From: an uncultured Eubacteriales bacterium
Lineage (GTDB): Bacteria > Bacillota > Clostridia > Christensenellales > CAG-138
Direction of reading: 5' to 3'
Length of the DNA stretch: 22,172 bases
NCBI GenBank assembly: GCA_900545265.1
Contig: UQYI01000028.1
Coordinates: 1-22,172 of the forward strand
In this document: one piece after another, positions 15,215-21,468 of the stretch
How positions within the stretch are numbered: the first letter of the stretch is position 1
Layout of the letters: each line of letters begins with the position of its first letter
Translations under genes and position numbers: made by a program
The notes under the pieces: model-generated
What the model was told of the DNA's origin: nothing
Seen by the model: only the letters and a program-made list of their open reading frames with translations
Database searches by the model: none

Positions 15215-15961
15215 ATGAGAAAGCCTATCATTGCCGGTAACTGGAAAATGAATATGACCCCGGATGAGGCCAAGACTCTGGTCGTGGCCCTTATGCCTCT
15301 TGTGCGGGATGCCGCATGTGATGTTGTGGTATGCCCGCCTTTTGTAGATCTCCCTGTTGTCAGTCAGCTGGTCAAAGGCACCAATATTCAGCTGGGCTGC
15401 CAGAATATCCATTGGGAGGAGAAGGGCGCCTATACGGGGGAGATCTCTCCCAAGATGCTTTTGGCTCTGGGTGTAAAGTACGCCATTATTGGCCATAGCG
15501 AACGCCGCACCTATTTCGGCGAGACGGATGAAGGCGTTAACAAGCGTACCAAGGCAGCTTTGGCCCACGGAATCACTCCTATTGTTTGCGTTGGAGAGAC
15601 GCTGGAGCAGCGTGAAGCCGGCGTGACAGATGACTGGGTATGTGGACAGACTACGGCCGCTTTTAAGGATATTCCTGCTGAGGATGCTGCAAAGGTAGTA
15701 ATCGCTTATGAACCCATCTGGGCTATTGGGACCGGAAAGACTGCAACCAAAGAGGATGCCAATGCTACTATTGCGGTTATCCGTGGTGCTATTGCAGGTA
15801 TATATGGGCAGGAAATTGCTCAGCAGGTGCGCATTCAATATGGCGGCAGCATGAACCCAAAGAATGCTCATGAGCTTATGAGTATGCCGGAGATCGATGG
15901 AGGCCTTATCGGCGGAGCTTCCCTTAAACCCGTAGATTTTTCTCAGGTGGTGCATTACTAA
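15215..15961 (+). CDS. tpiA: Triosephosphate isomerase
   Basis: 248 residues, a TIM barrel that interconverts dihydroxyacetone phosphate and glyceraldehyde-3-phosphate. Catalytic residues: Lys11 in GNWKMN, His94 in IIGHSERR, Glu166 in AYEPIWAIGTGK, whose flexible loop follows (AIGTGKTAT). The phosphate loop IQYGGSMNP and GGLIGGASL are present. AAGGAGGAG upstream. The stop TAA overlaps the gpmI ATG by one base (TAATG), so the two are translationally coupled. Confidence 0.98.
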   Translation: MRKPIIAGNWKMNMTPDEAKTLVVALMPLVRDAACDVVVCPPFVDLPVVSQLVKGTNIQLGCQNIHWEEKGAYTGEISPKMLLALGVKYAIIGHSERRTYFGETDEGVNKRTKAALAHGITPIVCVGETLEQREAGVTDDWVCGQTTAAFKDIPAEDAAKVVIAYEPIWAIGTGKTATKEDANATIAVIRGAIAGIYGQEIAQQVRIQYGGSMNPKNAHELMSMPEIDGGLIGGASLKPVDFSQVVHY

Positions 15962-17508
15962 TGGCTGCTCCTATTACTGCATTGATCATACTGGATGGCT
16001 TTGGGCACAGGGATGCTGTTGCCTATAACGCTATCCGTACAGACGGCGCTGTTCACTTTAAGAAGCTGTGGGAGAATTATCCTCATACCTACATTCAGGC
16101 CAGCGGCCTGGATGTAGGGCTTCCCGCCGGACAAATGGGCAACAGCGAGGTAGGCCATTTGAATATTGGCGCAGGCCGTATCGTGTACCAGGAACTTACC
16201 CGTATCACCAAGTCCATTGATGATGGAGATTTCTTCCGGAATCCGGCTTTTCTAAAAGCAATGGACAACTGCAAGCAGAAAAAAACGGCGCTCCATCTTA
16301 TGGGGCTTTGTTCTGATGGCGGTGTGCACAGCCATTTGGAACACCTGTATGCTCTGGTGCGAATGGCAAAAGAGCAGGGACTCAGCAAGGTATACATTCA
16401 TTGCTTTATGGATGGCCGGGATACGCCTCCTAGAAGCGGGGAAGGATATATTCGGCAACTGGAAGAGAAACTCAATGAGATCGGTGCCGGCGAGATTGCT
16501 ACGGTCAGCGGCCGGTACTATGCTATGGATCGTGACAACCGTTTTGAACGGGTGGAACGGGCATATGCTGCTTTGGTGTATGGGGAGGGCTTTACCGCGG
16601 AAAGCGGCCATGAAGCCATGGAGAAGAGCTATGCTCGTGGGGATTCCGATGAGTTTGTGCAGCCTACGGTTATCCTGAAGAATGGAAAGCCGGTAGCTAC
16701 CGTGCAGCCTGATGACAGCATTATATTCTTCAACTTCCGTCCTGACCGGGCTCGGGAATTGACCCGCGCGTTCCTCTTTGCAGATTTTGACGGCTTTGAA
16801 AGAAAGAAGGGCTTTTTCCCGCTGACTTATGTATCCATGACGCAGTATGATAAGACCTTTGAAGATAAGCTTTCCGTAGCTTTCAAGCCGGAGACCCTGC
16901 TGAATACTTTGGGACAGTATCTGGCTAAGTTTCATAAAACACAGCTTCGTATTGCTGAAACGGAGAAATATGCGCATGTGACCTTCTTCTTTAATGGCGG
17001 CGTAGAGGCTCCCAACCCATTGGAAGATCGGTGCCTGATCCCTTCTCCCAAGGTAGCCACTTATGACCTGAAACCGGAGATGAGTGCTTATGAAGTAACG
17101 GAAGAAGCTGTCAAACGTATTGATTCCGGAAAATATGATGTAATGATCCTTAACTTTGCCAATCCGGATATGGTGGGGCATACAGGGGTCATGGAAGCGG
17201 CGGTCAAGGCTGTTCACGCTGTAGATGCCTGTCTGGAGAAGGTAGTGGACGCTATCCTCCGCCAGGGCGGACGGTGCATCATCACAGCAGATCACGGAAA
17301 CTGCGAATATATGTGGGATGAGAAGCAGAATGCTCCGTTCACCGCACATACTACCAATCCTGTGCCTTGCGTACTGGTGGATGACACTCGTAAGGATGTA
17401 AAGCTTCGCTCTGATGGGCGGCTCAGCGACCTGAGTCCCACGTTGCTGGATCTTATGGGAGTAGAAAAGCCTGCGGAAATGACGGGAAATACCCTGATCA
17501 TCCATTGA
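15961..17508 (+). CDS. gpmI: 2,3-bisphosphoglycerate-independent phosphoglycerate mutase
   Basis: 515 residues, normal length for this Mn2+-dependent alkaline-phosphatase-superfamily enzyme. It converts 3- to 2-phosphoglycerate. Seen: Asp12 in LDGFGHRD, the nucleophile Ser62 in GQMGNSEVGH, HCFMDGRDTPPRSG, GRYYAMDRDNRFERV, FRPDRARELTRAF, NFANPDMVGHTG and ITADHGNCEYM for the second metal site. Start follows the tpiA stop with one-base overlap. No enolase follows; a promoter and secG come next. Confidence 0.98.
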   Translation: MAAPITALIILDGFGHRDAVAYNAIRTDGAVHFKKLWENYPHTYIQASGLDVGLPAGQMGNSEVGHLNIGAGRIVYQELTRITKSIDDGDFFRNPAFLKAMDNCKQKKTALHLMGLCSDGGVHSHLEHLYALVRMAKEQGLSKVYIHCFMDGRDTPPRSGEGYIRQLEEKLNEIGAGEIATVSGRYYAMDRDNRFERVERAYAALVYGEGFTAESGHEAMEKSYARGDSDEFVQPTVILKNGKPVATVQPDDSIIFFNFRPDRARELTRAFLFADFDGFERKKGFFPLTYVSMTQYDKTFEDKLSVAFKPETLLNTLGQYLAKFHKTQLRIAETEKYAHVTFFFNGGVEAPNPLEDRCLIPSPKVATYDLKPEMSAYEVTEEAVKRIDSGKYDVMILNFANPDMVGHTGVMEAAVKAVHAVDACLEKVVDAILRQGGRCIITADHGNCEYMWDEKQNAPFTAHTTNPVPCVLVDDTRKDVKLRSDGRLSDLSPTLLDLMGVEKPAEMTGNTLIIH

Positions 17509-17521
17509 AAATCATGAAAAC

Positions 17522-17552
17522 GGGGCGGATTTTCACTTGCATTGTCCGCCCC
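17522..17552 (+). promoter_or_regulatory. Hairpin after gpmI, overlapping the next promoter
   Basis: GGGGCGGA (17522-17529) pairs with TCCGCCCC (17545-17552) around a 15-nt loop. No T run follows, so it is a poor terminator alone. The loop holds the -35 box of the secG promoter. Confidence 0.55.
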
Positions 17553-17565
17553 TGCATGATATAAT
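17537..17565 (+). promoter_or_regulatory. secG promoter
   Basis: TTGCAT (17537-17542), 17-bp spacer, TATAAT (17560-17565), 33 bp ahead of the secG ATG. The -10 is consensus. Confidence 0.75.
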
Positions 17566-17597
17566 AGCCACTGCAGTTTAATTGGGAGGAATTTGAA

Positions 17598-17825
17598 ATG
17601 GCTTTAGCTATTCAGATCATTTTGGTGCTGGCTTCCATCGCACTGATCGTGTCGGTGCTGGCTCAGAACAGCAAGTCCGCCGGTTTGGGTGCCGCTTATG
17701 GGGAAGATACCGAAACTTTTGGCTCGAGAGGCCGTGAGGCTGCCAAGGAAATGAAGCTTCAGAAAGCTACCATGATCCTGGCAGGGGTCATTGCCGTGCT
17801 GGCTCTCGTGCTCATGTGCCTGTAA
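17598..17825 (+). CDS. secG: Preprotein translocase subunit SecG
   Basis: 75 residues with two membrane helices (about 4-22 and 56-75) flanking a polar loop containing QNSKSAGLGAAYG and the FG motif (ETFGSRG), the typical SecG layout. SecG assists SecYE in protein export through the membrane. GGGAGGAATTTG precedes the ATG. A terminator-like hairpin lies between it and smpB. Confidence 0.93.
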   Translation: MALAIQIILVLASIALIVSVLAQNSKSAGLGAAYGEDTETFGSRGREAAKEMKLQKATMILAGVIAVLALVLMCL

Positions 17826-17850
17826 GTGCACAGTTGCAGGATGCAGCGTA

Positions 17851-17884
17851 AAACGGTGCAGCGTGCATGTGCTGCATCGTTTTT
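17851..17884 (+). terminator. Terminator/attenuator between secG and smpB
   Basis: AAACGGTGCAGC (17851-17862) pairs with GCTGCATCGT TT (17871-17882, one G-T) around an 8-nt loop, followed by a short T run. smpB starts 22 bp later, so some read-through or an smpB promoter must exist. Confidence 0.7.
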
Positions 17885-17905
17885 GCGTATAGTAAGGAGG
17901 AGATC

Positions 17906-18373
17906 ATGCCCGTTCATAAGGGGATAAAACTGGCGGCTCAAAACAAAAAGGCCCGCCATGACTATTTTATAGAAGATACCCTGGAATGCGGCGTTGCGCT
18001 GGTTGGGACAGAGGTAAAATCCATTCGCAAAGGGGCATTGAATCTGAAAGACAGTTATGCCCGTGTCAAAGACGGTGAACTGCTTCTTTATCGGATGCAT
18101 GTCAGCCCATTTGAACAGGGGAATATCTTCAATCACGACCCTTTTCGAACCCGTAAGCTGCTGGCGCATAAGCGGGAGATCACCAAACTTTATGGCCTTC
18201 AGCAGGCAGACGGCTACAGCCTGATCCCTCTTTCGGCTTATTTTAAGGACGGAAAGGTTAAGATCGAATTAGGCATATGCAAAGGGAAGAAATTGTATGA
18301 TAAACGCCATGATATTGCTCAACGGGATGCAAACCGTGAGATAGACCGGCGTATGAAGGATTATGTGCGTTAA
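17906..18373 (+). CDS. smpB: SsrA-binding protein SmpB
   Basis: 155 residues, the normal length. SmpB binds tmRNA and guides it into stalled ribosomes for trans-translation. Family motifs: KKARHDYFIEDTLECGVALVGTEVKSIR, FEQGNIFNHDPFRTRKLL, and the C-terminal basic helix KGKKLYDKRHDIAQRDANREIDRRMKD, which reaches the decoding site. The start at 17906 follows AAGGAGG; an upstream in-frame start at 17867 lies in the hairpin and is rejected. Its RNA partner ssrA begins only 5 bp after the stop. Confidence 0.97.
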   Translation: MPVHKGIKLAAQNKKARHDYFIEDTLECGVALVGTEVKSIRKGALNLKDSYARVKDGELLLYRMHVSPFEQGNIFNHDPFRTRKLLAHKREITKLYGLQQADGYSLIPLSAYFKDGKVKIELGICKGKKLYDKRHDIAQRDANREIDRRMKDYVR

Positions 18374-18378
18374 GACTT

Positions 18379-18735
18379 GGGGGTGAAATGGTTTCGACGG
18401 GGATAGTGGAGACTGGATAAGCGAGCCGAAGCCCCGCGCTTCGTTAAAAGCGGGAAACGTCTAAATACAAAAGACAACTATAACGCACTTCCCGTTGCTG
18501 CTTAAATAGCGCAACGCGTCCGCCTGCAAAGACCTATCGTTGCAGATACGGGCGTCATTTAGGATAGGGAACGAACCAGCCAAAGCTTTGCGGCTGGCCG
18601 GATCTATGAAGCTACCGGACCTGTTGCCCCGCCGCCGGGGAAGCAGGAAGGGGAATACTTGTACGGCGGCTGCGCTCGGAGAAATTCTGGTTGACAGATC
18701 TTCGGACAGGGGTTCGACTCCCCTCACCTCCACCA
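18379..18735 (+). ncRNA. ssrA: tmRNA (transfer-messenger RNA)
   Basis: The 5' end GGGGGTGAAATGGTTTCGAC is the near-universal tmRNA start, and the 3' end reads TTCGACTCCCCTCACCTCC-ACCA with the T-arm and encoded CCA. The acceptor stem pairs 5' GGGGGTG with 3' CACCTCC (one G-U). The mRNA-like part encodes NTKDNYNALPVAA then TAA (18464-18505), giving a tag of ANTKDNYNALPVAA after the tRNA-borne Ala. The tag ends in Ala-Ala, as needed for ClpXP-type degradation. One-piece form, 357 nt. No clear separate promoter was found, so it may be processed from an smpB transcript. An open frame across the tmRNA in the + strand is not a gene. Confidence 0.98.
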
Positions 18736-18748
18736 AACAGGTATTGGA

Positions 18749-18792
18749 CGAACACCTATTTCTTCAGCGGTGGTTTCGCCGTGAAGTGTTCG
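18749..18792 (+). other. Hairpin downstream of tmRNA
   Basis: CGAACAC (18749-18755) pairs with GTGTTCG (18786-18792), and inside it TTCA pairs with TGAA and CGG with CCG, making a long imperfect stem between the tmRNA and its terminator. It may protect or guide 3' end processing. Confidence 0.5.
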
Positions 18793-18809
18793 CTCTGATC
18801 CACAACAGA

Positions 18810-18849
18810 AAAGCGCCGTCTTGGGAGTGATTCCAAGGCGGCGCTTTTT
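18810..18849 (+). terminator. Rho-independent terminator after tmRNA
   Basis: AAAGCGCCGTCTTGG pairs with CCAAGGCGGCGCTTT (one G-T) around an 8-nt loop, followed by TTTTT. It ends the smpB-ssrA unit. Confidence 0.92.
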
Positions 18850-18910
18850 CTATATTTCTGAAGCGTTCTAAAACATTACAATAGGGTTATTGGGGAATAT
18901 GTTTATCAAT

Positions 18911-18965
18911 GGAATGCTACCGTTTTCAGCTTTTTATGATATAATGCGAATATACCATAAGAAGC
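18911..18965 (+). repeat. Left copy of a ~55-bp direct repeat
   Basis: This copy runs from GGAATGCTACCG through ATACCATAAGAAGC and matches 21365-21419 with a few substitutions and small gaps; the last 31 positions differ at only 3. It carries an extended -10 promoter (see separate entry). Confidence 0.75.
18937..18945 (+). promoter_or_regulatory. Extended -10 promoter of the glycine-rich miniprotein
   Basis: TGATATAAT (TGn-TATAAT) at 18937-18945, without a good -35, about 35 bp ahead of the ATG at 18980 and its AAGGAG site. Confidence 0.6.
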
Positions 18966-18979
18966 AAGGAGCGATAATA

Positions 18980-19262
18980 ATGAATGGGTTAGGAACAATC
19001 ATTGGAGGCCGGAGTCGGATCGGGAATAGGAACAGCGATAACTGAAACCCTAAACAACACAAATAAACCCCCCGTTAATCGCAAGACAAATAAAGAAATT
19101 TGGAAAGCCAGTGCCACTTCTGCGGGCATAGGTTTAGCGACAAGCGGCCTGACAGCTGGAATGAATTATGCGATTACCAGTGCAACGCCAGGTGGATATG
19201 GCTTAATGCCTCAACTTACGAAAGGATTTTCTGAAATGATGAAAGGCTTTTTGGTTCGGTAG
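18980..19262 (+). pseudogene. Glycine-rich hydrophobic miniprotein with a one-base frameshift
   Basis: ATG at 18980 follows AAGGAGCG and the extended -10 promoter. It encodes M-N-G-L-G-T-I-I-G, then the frame breaks at GGAGG (about 19005-19009) and soon stops. In the next frame the sequence continues A-G-V-G-S-G-I-G-T-A-I... to TAG at 19260-19262. Removing one base gives a 93-residue protein beginning MNGLGTIIGAGVGSGIGTAI, with two Gly/Ala-rich hydrophobic segments (about 5-20 and 47-66) around a Lys/Asn-rich middle (TNKPPVNRKTNKEIWK). Such composition is found in bacteriocin-like and holin-like proteins and in glycine-zipper membrane proteins; I cannot assign one. A TTG start at 19002 with no proper ribosome site is unlikely. 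Confidence 0.65.
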
Positions 19263-19308
19263 ATGATGCGATCACTTATGCCCTTTGTAAGTGAAGGGAG
19301 GGCCAATC

Positions 19309-19935
19309 ATGAAATATCTTAGACGTAAAGCTTGCCTCCCACACGATTGTATTTGCATAATACTGTTTCTTTTAATAGCTATATTCGGTTTCGAGCAAAT
19401 TTACGATCAGAATGGTGAAAACAATTCGATGACGCTGTGGTGGTTTATAGTGATCTTGATCGTGATTGAAACATTTAATGTTTTAGGGTCTTTGTTTTAT
19501 TATGCTTTTAACGAAGAAGGCATAATAAAGAGTTATGGATTTATCGCGTATAAAAAGATTTGTTTTAGTGACATAAAGACCATTATCATTGCAAACGCCG
19601 TTTACAATGATGCTTTAGCAGACCCAAATGCAGGAACGATACCGCAATATGACAGACAAACGAAACGGAGATTGGCTAGCATTACGGTTTTGTTTACGCC
19701 CGAAAAAGAAATCGAATTAGTCGGGACAGAAGATGCACGGGATATTATACGAATGTATCCGGATGGGAGCAATATAGGTATATGTTGGTTTGGAGCATTA
19801 CAAGTTTTATTAATCAGAACCAAAGCGCAAGTGATTGTCAGCGAAGCAGTTTATGAGCGTTTTCGCGATGAGTTTGAAGGCATATTTAATGGATGTGATG
19901 CAGGTAGGTTGAGAATCGTCAAAGCTCGAGGATGA
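19309..19935 (+). CDS. Membrane protein of unknown function, 208 aa
   Basis: ATG at 19309 with GGGAGG upstream is preferred over an earlier start at 19291. Two membrane helices lie near residues 17-34 and 45-66 (CICIILFLLIAIFGF and LWWFIVILIVIETFNVLGSLF), followed by a soluble domain of about 140 residues (EEGIIKSYGFIAYKKICFSDIKTIII..., VLFTPEKEIELVGTEDARDII, VIVSEAVYERFRDEF). The repeated pattern of strands and a closing helix after a short two-helix anchor resembles bacterial PH-like (bPH) membrane domains, but that is by eye. Base composition is more A+T-rich than the housekeeping block. Its stop codon lies at the edge of a REP-like hairpin. Confidence 0.7.
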   Translation: MKYLRRKACLPHDCICIILFLLIAIFGFEQIYDQNGENNSMTLWWFIVILIVIETFNVLGSLFYYAFNEEGIIKSYGFIAYKKICFSDIKTIIIANAVYNDALADPNAGTIPQYDRQTKRRLASITVLFTPEKEIELVGTEDARDIIRMYPDGSNIGICWFGALQVLLIRTKAQVIVSEAVYERFRDEFEGIFNGCDAGRLRIVKARG

Positions 19936-19956
19936 CGCAGGGGACGGTTCTGTGTC
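19934..19956 (+). repeat. REP-like hairpin (GGGGACGGTTCTGTGTC type)
   Basis: GACGCAG (19934-19940) pairs with CTGTGTC (19950-19956, one G-U) around the loop GGGACGGTT. From memory, the core GGGGACGGTTCTGTGTC recurs in many Clostridia genomes as a short dispersed element associated with REP-type (RAYT/IS200-like) transposases. Only one copy is in the window. Confidence 0.55.
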
Positions 19957-20047
19957 TTGACGCGGAATGGCAAAACCGACAAGGTATTCGCGTTATGTGA
20001 GCGAATATTATAATAACCTCTCTAACAACCGAAAAGAACCTTGAAAG

Positions 20048-20094
20048 AACAATATGAAGCAGCGTTCGCCCCAGCTGCGCTGTTTCATATTGTT
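20048..20094. repeat. Long inverted repeat
   Basis: AACAATATGAA-g-CAGCG (20048-20064) pairs with CGCTG-t-TTCATATTGTT (20078-20094): 11 bp, one mismatch, then 5 bp, with a 13-nt loop. No T run on either side. It may be a remnant of a small mobile element or a transcript-stabilising structure. Confidence 0.6.
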
Positions 20095-20166
20095 GAAGGA
20101 ATATGCAAGGATATACCTGCATAAACGAAAAACTTATGAATGATGATGCCCGGAAGAGCAGTTTTA

Positions 20167-20198
20167 ACAAAAAGGATCGCAAAAGCGATCCTTTTTGT
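20167..20198. terminator. Bidirectional rho-independent terminator
   Basis: ACAAAAAGGATCGC (20167-20180) pairs perfectly over 14 bp with GCGATCCTTTTTGT (20185-20198) around AAAA. A/T runs on both sides allow termination in both directions, between the + strand membrane-protein gene and the - strand fragments. Confidence 0.9.
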
Positions 20199-20203
20199 GT
20201 CGA

Positions 20204-20485
20204 TTAAATCCTTTGCATGGTGTATAGCGCAATCCCTTCGATGAACTGGGAAACGGAGGGGGAGGCGTACAAAGGATATCCTAAGATGCGCATGAGCAGT
20301 GCTTTATCCGTCTTCCACGCATGGTATGTCAGTGTTCGCAAGTTGTACTCCACATTGTGCCAGTCAACTTGAAAGTGCTCGGTCACAGGGCAGTAAACAT
20401 CGTGTACAATGTGGTTGAGTGCCGCTTTGTTTTGCTGAATCAGGGAAATGGCATAAAGCAGAAAACGGAACCCGACATACCACAT
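20204..20485 (-). pseudogene. Spo0A C-terminal-domain-like fragment
   Basis: 93 residues in a frame that opens inside the end of the NlpC/P60 fragment. The sequence from YVGFRFLLYAISLIQQ through HIVHDVYCPVTEHFQVDWHNVEYNLRTLTYHAW to the end SPSVSQFIEGIAL follows the pattern of the Spo0A C-terminal DNA-binding domain (a helical bundle with the recognition-helix signature V-E-x-x-I/L-R and a final P-S/N-x-x-F-I). The N-terminal helix of the domain is missing and the usual VER has become VEY. The ATG at 20485 lacks a ribosome site and TGA lies just upstream in frame, so this looks like a 5'-truncated remnant. Confidence 0.65.
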
Positions 20486-21120
20486 CTGTTTACGTCACCA
20501 CAATAATCAGAATCTTTACTTGGGTCAAAGCGGGAGAAGAAGATTAAATCACCTGCTTGCAGCTGAGATGGATCGGTGAACAGAACTCCCATTTCTTCGC
20601 ACTTTTTCGCCATATACACGGATGACAAGCCATTCATGGAAGAAAGCCCACAATCACTGTACGCTGTTCGTGCAAGTTTTGAGCAGTCCATAGATGAATA
20701 GCTTTTACCGATATACTTCTTTGCAACTTCAACGATTTGTGCGCCAAGTTCACTTGCAGGAAGATCGGGATTGATGGTAAAGCCAAAGCCATATTCACCA
20801 CCATCACCAACAGTATCGCCAAGCAGTTCTGCAAACAACGGATAATAATCAGGACGCATAAGCTCGGTCAGCATTTCATCCTGTTCAGCACTGAAGCGAT
20901 ATATGTCAGATCCCTCTCTGTAATCTAAGCTTCGGGAGTCAATGTAGATATATAAAGTAGTCGTACTTTCAGTTTGGGGTTTACCTTCTTCATCGTAGGC
21001 GATGGATCCAAACTCATCCACAACAGTAGTGGTTACTGTCTCGGTTTCGGTTCGGTATGATACAGAGTTCATGTCATAGAAAAACGTTTCAAGCTCTGTA
21101 ACGAGACGTTTAGATTTCAT
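20440..21120 (-). pseudogene. Truncated NlpC/P60-type peptidoglycan hydrolase
   Basis: ATG at 21120 follows AAGGAGG by 6 nt. The product (226 residues) begins with a segment like the region ahead of the catalytic domain in conjugative-element cell-wall hydrolases (TETETVTTTVVDEFG..., EMLTELMRPDYYPLFAELLGD). The NlpC/P60 domain starts at about 125 (AQIVEVAKKYIGKSYSSMDCSKLA) with the catalytic Cys146 in MDCSKLA, and runs on to QLQAGDLIFFSRFDPSKD. The His-containing half that normally follows is absent; the frame ends in an unrelated tail (from about residue 194) in the DNA of the Spo0A-like fragment. No signal peptide is seen, so the 5' end may also be lost. The enzyme should be inactive. Confidence 0.7.
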
Positions 21121-21468
21121 GAAAAACCTCCTTGTTGTTTTTTGTACCTTCCGAAAAAACGAATTACTCTGGGCAAACAAAAAGCTCCCCATGTTGGAGA
21201 GCTTAGTGCCAAGTATTCCTTTTCTCGGTAGGTATTTTGTTTTTCGGTAAGTAGATTATCGGATAGTAATAAAAGAGTATATGGGACTTTGGTGTGATGG
21301 GCAGACTACGCCCTTGGCGGAAGATATGTTACTTGAAGGACAATCAACCTCCTTTCGCTCATAAGGTAATGTTCACCTTTTCAGCTTTATGATACAAGGT
21401 GAATATACCATAAGAAGCGCGGCACGGCAGAGCCATTCCCGTGGCCGCCATGAAACAGCCAAGGATCA
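21121..21468. other. Gene-free region holding remnants and the right repeat copy
   Basis: No well-supported gene. A 27-codon frame (21281-21364, +) without a ribosome binding site ends just at the repeat copy and could be a remnant. A 6-bp hairpin (AAGCTC 21182-21187 / GAGCTT 21199-21204) lies in the leader of the NlpC/P60 fragment. The repeat copy at 21365-21419 is followed by a shift to more GC-rich sequence. Confidence 0.4.
21365..21419 (+). repeat. Right copy of the ~55-bp direct repeat
   Basis: Same sequence as 18911-18965 with scattered changes; the -10 box has decayed (TATAAT to TACAAG) and no gene follows on the same strand. The GC-rich histidine-kinase segment starts directly after it. 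Confidence 0.75.

Noticed and set aside
16252..17505. 417-codon minus-strand open frame opposite gpmI
   Set aside because: Shadow of a highly conserved enzyme gene; no start signal or recognisable protein features.
18540..18830. Open reading frames across the tmRNA on both strands
   Set aside because: They overlap a well-supported tmRNA and have no ribosome binding sites or family features.
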